64,000 bases of DNA from Alisma plantago-aquatica (lineage: Eukaryota; Streptophyta; Magnoliopsida; Alismatales; Alismataceae): positions 749,672,056 through 749,736,055 of the forward strand of contig OY856413.1 of the NCBI GenBank assembly GCA_963693085.1, given 5' to 3'. Position numbers and translations under genes: made by a program. This document shows positions 57,914-64,000 of this stretch, piece by piece; positions within the stretch are counted from its first letter, which is position 1; each line of letters starts with the position of its first letter. Under the pieces are notes generated by a model. That model was given only the letters and a program-made list of their open reading frames with translations. It was not told the DNA's origin and ran no database searches.

Positions 57914-60900
57914 TGTGACACCCTTTGCCACACAAAGTGAGATTACTCAAAACTTAAACCACGATCAACCATTAACAATAAATTATTGAAAATCACAAGA
58001 AATTAAAACCAATTTGTAGCAAGCACCATGAGCTGGGATTTATTACACAAGAGTCAATACTTGCATTTCATAACATATATTCAAAGTGATACATCATTGT
58101 TATCCAATCAAACTGTTACATAAGATAACAGTTCCACATGTATGTGCATACCACCAAAGGCACACAAGCCAAAAACCACATATCGATCATCATGTCATCA
58201 AAACGCATCGAGAACACCCCCAAGGGCCTGAGTGTACATGGACAACACGTAGGACTCTATTACTAGATGTTATCGGTATACCATGGTCCATCAAGTGTAG
58301 TTACTCTTCATTTTATGTCCTCAGCTATCTGATCTTTAGTATGGCATCTGCGTCCACCTAAAAGATGTTTAACCAATGGGGTGAGACAAAAGTCCTAGCG
58401 AGAGATATAACTCTCTGCCAACTCTATTATTATCACAAATAACTAAGTAGATAGACCAACATACTGAGCAGGTTGAACAGAATTAACTAAATGCCATATA
58501 CCTCATGAATAAAGTAAAATAGAGCAGTGATATGCACTTGCCACTGAGAAGTAGAACAATTAATAATTTAAAAAGAATATGAACAACATGTATAATTGTT
58601 ATAAACTAAATAGTATAAAAGCAAGGCAAGGCTTCGACTAATGTTCTCATATTTGGTTCTATTTGAATATGCTACACAACTATTTACATATTTTATTATG
58701 CCCTGAGGATTTAAGTCGTACAACCCAAATCCAACTGACCACTGTGAAGTTGAAATCAGTGCCATACAAGGTCTAGTAGAAGAGCTAAAATCCATGACCT
58801 CTCCTCACCTTGTGGTCAGTATACGAGAACACCGTAGAGACATATCAGTTAATTGCAAAAGTGACATACATTCGTATAAAAGGGGTTGGCTCAGGCATGT
58901 CTACCCATATAACTCCTAGCCCACCATGGTATAGGTCACAACGCTAGTGAAACTGATCTATGGCCTGCAGTCGCACTCCTCTCAGGATATGGCCCACAAC
59001 CGATATCATATCACATATCACTTGTGTCATGAATCTTGAGGCATGATCTGAGGCTCACGCATGGCCAAGTCACCCTCAATTTCTTGATATTTTCCCCACA
59101 TACTCAATAGTATGTGCTTCAAGTTTCCCATAGGAATTACTTGTTTCACTATCCAGCAATAAAACTAACACTGGAATGGATCTATGGCACATGGAAAGCT
59201 ACATGATTTGATTCCACTTGATTAATTAGACCAATTAAAGTGTCTTATAGCATCAATAAAGTTATAACATACAAAGCATAGACAAATTATTCAAAATAAA
59301 GAGCATAGTATTACAACAAAAGATATAATTGTTTGAACTATAAATTGATTCCCATCATCTCATAACATTGTATCACTACTATTCGCAAGGCTATCACCAT
59401 CAACATATTATCATGGGATATCAATCCCTTATTCCAGCACCAGAGGATATCACCTCAACTAGGCACTAAGTCCTTGTCAAGTCCTAAGACCCATCATGTC
59501 ACACTTGTGATTCTTTGTTATCTCATCATGCTTCATTGGACATATAAGCATTACTTATACCAATCATCATTTGTGACACATCACATATACATACCATTAC
59601 AATCATTAGATACTACATTCATCTAATTGGCAAAGTTAATATTATATAATCATAGAGAGAATATGTTTCAACACATTAAACACCCTTTAAATAAAGCAAT
59701 CAATGCATCATACGTTCTCTAATTTAGGATTATGCTTCATGCTTATTCCACATAGGGTTCTCAAGCACCATAATATCTCAAATATCTAACATTTACTACT
59801 TCCAATAAGTTGGAGTGTATGAGGCTAAGAATTAGACAATGTAACCAAGTATGCATATTCACATACTTATACTTTCCATGTTCCCTTATCGAGGCTTATA
59901 AACAATGCTTGATATTATTTAACCATCTTCATAGTATTCACTAATTATAACACCCGGTTAACTCACAAGGTTAAAGTCATGTAATTTAAGAGAGAGAGTA
60001 CAATCTCTTTCATATGCATTCAATAATATGACCTACCCTTAGGATTAGTATCAATGCTCTTCACATATAGCTGGTTAAGGTTGTACCTCATGATTACGTT
60101 ACCCACCCTAATTACATAAATATCCACTTTCTTGAAATTGATTTAGGTTTGATCCACATTAGTTAGATATGAATAAATCATTGTGTCATCAGCACTAAGT
60201 ATCATCATTTTTTAAATGTATATGTGTATCATCTCATTAAGTTATGTGTGGGTTACAACAATGCATCATGCAAACTCATTGACTATTGCACTAACATGAT
60301 GTTTCATCATTATGTGGCCCATATGTTATTACCCTACAAAAGTCATAAACCACATTATCACCCTAAGGAATGTCAACCCTTTGATTACATAACTAGAGGA
60401 TTTTACTTCAAATATACATAAAGCATTTATTATACCATTAAACTTGTTCACATGATTTCTACACAAAATCTAACACCCTTTCATTCCAACAAGGCTCATC
60501 ACCACTATCATGTACTCACATAGTAGTCTCATTAACCTCTCTCACAAACTGTGATAATGTAGAAAGGATCATAGAAGACACTTGCCATGGATTACAATAT
60601 TTCACTAAGGTGAGCACATGAGTCTTACCATCTTATTATTAGGATTATTGTATGGTTACTTTACCATTGAACCCTACTTTTCTACCTTCTTGGAGAGTTT
60701 TAGAGCTACGCATCATAATTAATGATTGACCATTCATAGTCATGACATCTTAGATAGATCACCACACTATGTATTGACTATATCCATACACAAGAGTGTA
60801 GGTGTAACGACCCATCATTACTCATGTAACAACTAATCAATTACATGGCATCTCGGTCTATCCCCTAACCGTAGATGTTGGTTAGAATTAGCATAGAGTA

Positions 60901-62925
60901 TCAATTTATCATCAACCCTAGGTATTAGTTTCATCCCTTCCAAGGTGTGTCAACTTGAAATCCACATTGCAATGCGATCTTGACACCCACTAAGTGTATC
61001 GATTTACCTCGTCAAGGTGTGTCTCGATTTGTAACATCTTGGGTCAGCCTTTAATACTTTGGTTTCTTATGGCTAGAGGGATCCCAATTTCATCATCCTC
61101 ATGTGTCGGCCTGACCACACCAAGGTGTTTTGACAAGCTCATCTTAGGTGTATCAGGTTAGACCTCAAGGTGTCGTGTTGATGCTTGGATTTTAGTGTCA
61201 ACTTGCCACCACCATAACATGTCGACTACTGCCATGCAAGGCACAAGGGGTTAACCTCCCCAAGGTGTGTTGGGTTAACCCTACTTGAAAGTGTGTCAGA
61301 CTGATAACCCTACTTGAAAGTGTGTCAGCCTAGACACATGTATCAGTCATACCATCATCTAGTGTGTCGGCCAAGGTTCCAAGGAGCATGTCGCCCATCA
61401 CGTTTGTGTCAGGTTTTTAAGGTTAGGATACCAACAAGGTATAATGGTTCACCTCGTCAAGGTGTGTCAGTTTAAGAACCACAAGGCATGTCGACTACTC
61501 ACATACTAATGTGTGTGTGTCGACTTGTCATCGTCCACCTTAGGATATCAACCACTAGTCCCTCTATTATCATGGAAGGAAGGAACAATATATGTACAAC
61601 AAACTAAATGAGGTTCCTCCATCAAATTGGTTCTCAAAACCAACATTGACTTCTAGCATATATGAGATAAATGATTTAGAGATGAGAATCAACATAAGCA
61701 CATGAAAGAGTGAAAATAGCAAAAAAGGCTAAGAGTTATATAAATTTCGCCTCATGAATGTCTTCTTCAAGGGTTCAAGCTCCATGATCAAACCTCCAAA
61801 GCCCACGTTTCTCAACTTGAAGATGATCCATCAAGACTCCCAAACTCGACCTCAACCTAATCTCCAAGAAAGAAGAAGATGCCATGCTTATGATAGCTTA
61901 AGGAGGAAGGAAGGAGAGAACCACAACCTATTCAACCTTTATTCAAGGTATGATCCGTGGTCGAGAGGGGAAGAACAAGATGAAGAAAACATCTTAAAGA
62001 AATCATCACTAAGAAACATAACTCACCAAGATGGAAGTTAAACCAAGAATCACCATGAGCAAGAAACTCGACCTCCCAAGCTCCATGGAGACTTCCTATA
62101 GATCCTTAAGCTCCCAAGCTTGTCCACCAAGAAGAGAAGAACAAGAATGGACAAAAAGGGTTGAAGAGTTAGGGGGTTATATACTTGGAGGAAAGAAAGA
62201 GAGATCAAAAGAGAGGTGTCATCACCTTAAGAGTCTAGGTGACACTTGTCCACTCGTAAAGGCCACATGCAACCACATTAACATGCAAGATTATGGTGAT
62301 ATACTATAGGTAGAGTATCATCCTTTTGGCTTCCTACCAAGGGTGCCACATCTCCAAACTGATACACTATACTACACCAAACTGATACACTACCTTCCAA
62401 GGTCAAAACACACATTGTCCATAGATCATTACCAATACTAAGGATATCATCTCTTGCCCGAGATCCAAAATAAGAAAAAACATCTTCCTATATCTTCTAG
62501 ATGATATCAAACAAGAGAAGGAACACTCTAGAGATGGTAAATTGCATGTTAACTCTTTACTTTGGGTAAATTGCAATTTACACCAAAACCAGCACATAAA
62601 GCCCAAACATCATCCACATAGGCTCAACTTGAAACTTAAGATCTCCTCAAGGAGAACCATAGGATCATCCTATATTATGATGATAAATTACTAAGGACAC
62701 ACTCAACATGTGACATATTGCAATATAACCCCTCATCTTGGGTAAATTGCACTCTGGTCAAAAATAAGCAAGCATTGCTCAAACATTATCCAAATAGAAC
62801 CAAAATTGAAACATAAGAGTGTTACATGATAACAAAACACCTCAAAGGATTAGATTAAAGTTAAAAACAACTTACTTAGGAAAAACAAATAGGGTTAGCC
62901 CAAAACCCAGGTTAGGGTCCTTACA
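57914..62925 (-). repeat. LTR, right copy (5' LTR in element orientation)
   Basis: Plus-strand ends are TGTGACACC and GGGTCCTTACA. It matches 50,779-55,802 throughout, with many substitutions and small indels. Confidence 0.87.
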
Positions 62926-63333
62926 ACATATGGCCCATACCTAAAGGTGGCTCATTCGTACCTAAAAATGACATTTTCATGCATAATCTCATTTTGCTAA
63001 TAAATTCGCATGATTTGTAGTTTGTACACGAATTTTGCATGTGTTTTATGGATGTATTGTGAATGTAAGTTTACCATTAGAGGTAAGGTTTTAGCCTCCA
63101 AAAGGTGTGGCCTTGCTATGCCAAAAATGGTGATTTGTGCTATGAATGGGCACTACATGATGTGAGAAATTTATATCTTCTATAGTACTTATACTTGATC
63201 TAATGTTACAATACATATCTATGTCTTGTTTTCACCCTTGATTGATTCAAATTGAAAAATTGGATATTGATCTATTAGATCAAGTGTAACCATGATCTTA
63301 TAGTACCCTACGATCGTAGAACTATCCCAGTGT
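62926..63333. other. Intergenic, nothing recognised
   Basis: AT-rich flank of the gypsy element. No ORF, transposon end or RNA gene seen. Confidence 0.5.
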
Positions 63334-64000
63334 AACGTCCCCATGTTTTGCCATCCTGAAACCCTATTGGGCCAAATAGACGAACTCTAAAAATGTTAGG
63401 CAATCATTTGGGAGTGTGTTGCGGAAGCAATATACACATACTTGAACATACAACTATAGTCTTACGCCATAAACATTTCTCAACATTCAACATGTGTATA
63501 TAGATAAATATGAAATATTACACCATGAATTAGAATTACATATTGAAAGGAAATTTTTGTAAGTCTAAACATGTATTCTAATTAGGATCCTAGAAATAGG
63601 TACAACATGTGCAACTTTCTCACTTCATATCTTTTCCCCCATGCTAGCTCTGAACCTTTAAAATACATGAAAGAGTGGATCAACACATTGTGTTGTGTAA
63701 GTGGGTGAAAGATGCATACATAATGTGCTTACATACTTGAAAATTTTGAGAAATAAGTGAAAGTAAAAGAAAACATTATTTAAGGAAAAAATTAGGTAAA
63801 CACACATTATTAGTTTCATTTCAATGAATCTATATTATGATGGTGGACTAGCATTTAATCACATATATTGTTGGGCCCATTCCTCGTGTACCATTTACTC
63901 TAGGGGTTTCCTTGTATATCATGTACTCTAGAAAGGTGCTAGTTAACATGAATGATTTTACTCTCTTTTATTGAGATTAATGAACACCATAAATCACTAC
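63334..64000. repeat. Possible edge of another gypsy-type LTR
   Basis: TGTAACGTCCCCATG at 63,334 resembles the TGTAAxGxCCC edge of Tekay-type LTRs. The GTGTTGCGGAAGCAATATACA phrase near 63,416-63,436 (quoted in part) also resembles such LTRs. The other end lies outside the window, so this stays tentative. Confidence 0.25.

Larger units (their letters stand above)
50779..62925 (-). mobile_element. Ty3/gypsy (Tekay/Del-like) element with 5-kb LTRs and a reduced interior
   Basis: Two direct copies of about 5,020 bases (50,779-55,802 and 57,914-62,925) enclose only 2,111 bases. Read on the minus strand each LTR runs TGTAAGGACCC...GTGTCACA. A TGGTATCATAGC Met-tRNA primer site follows the first LTR, and a purine-rich tract precedes the second. 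The interior keeps only decayed traces of pol. LTRs differ at about 8 in 100 positions over the first 380 bases compared, so it is old. Flanking 5-mers ACCAA and ACATA match at 3 of 5, so the target duplication is unclear. The structure fits a large derivative with internal deletion. Confidence 0.85.

Noticed and set aside
50779..62925. A simple segmental duplication of two 5-kb blocks
   Set aside because: TG...CA ends, a Met-tRNA primer site, a polypurine region and reverse-transcriptase traces between the blocks show they are LTRs of one element.

Overview
The window is plant nuclear DNA, almost certainly from an angiosperm with a repeat-rich genome. It holds one recognisable host gene, an intronless GC-rich serine acetyltransferase (13,186-14,250), in AT-rich DNA dominated by LTR retrotransposons, a CACTA transposon and a SINE. 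The GC-rich third codon positions and the His/Pro-rich N-terminus of the enzyme hint at a monocot, but the species cannot be told from this sequence.

Layout from left to right. 1-2,797: the 3' end of an Athila/Tat-like Ty3/gypsy element, with polypurine tract and 3' LTR. 2,798-5,201: decayed LTR-like DNA carrying a minus-strand SINE (3,886-4,100) with its own target-site duplication. 5,202-7,198: no gene seen. 7,204-11,979: a 4.8-kb solo LTR of gypsy (Tekay/Del-like) type with a perfect AGTAT duplication. 13,186-14,250: serine acetyltransferase, followed by a degenerate tandem repeat. 15,252-25,379: a full-length Ty1/copia Sirevirus-type element with a perfect GAAAT duplication, broken gag-pol and an envelope-like third ORF. 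28,351-50,146: a 2.24-kb tandem duplication. Its second copy was split by a 17.3-kb Athila-type gypsy element (32,599-49,908), which was itself entered by a 4.27-kb CACTA element (43,081-47,350) carrying a Ulp1-protease-like gene and no visible transposase. 50,779-62,925: a minus-strand gypsy element with two 5-kb LTRs and only 2.1 kb of decayed interior. 62,926-64,000: intergenic, possibly the edge of another LTR.

The most interesting pattern is regulatory. Several unrelated elements carry arrays of short TCG/CGA-containing dyads (inverted repeats with tiny loops) in their LTRs. In both the Athila-type and the Sirevirus-type element the same dyads recur inside the element just upstream of the envelope-like ORF. 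In the Athila-type element the internal array is followed by a TATA-like box and ACGT-core sites. This suggests a duplicated LTR-type promoter module for a separate envelope-like transcript. Closely related dyads are also shared between the copia LTRs and the gypsy-type solo LTR.

All retroelement reading frames are dead. The 5.5-kb Athila-type gag-pol frame has 11 in-frame stops and no frameshift, the pattern expected of methylcytosine deamination rather than indel decay. No rRNA, functional tRNA or CRISPR array was seen.
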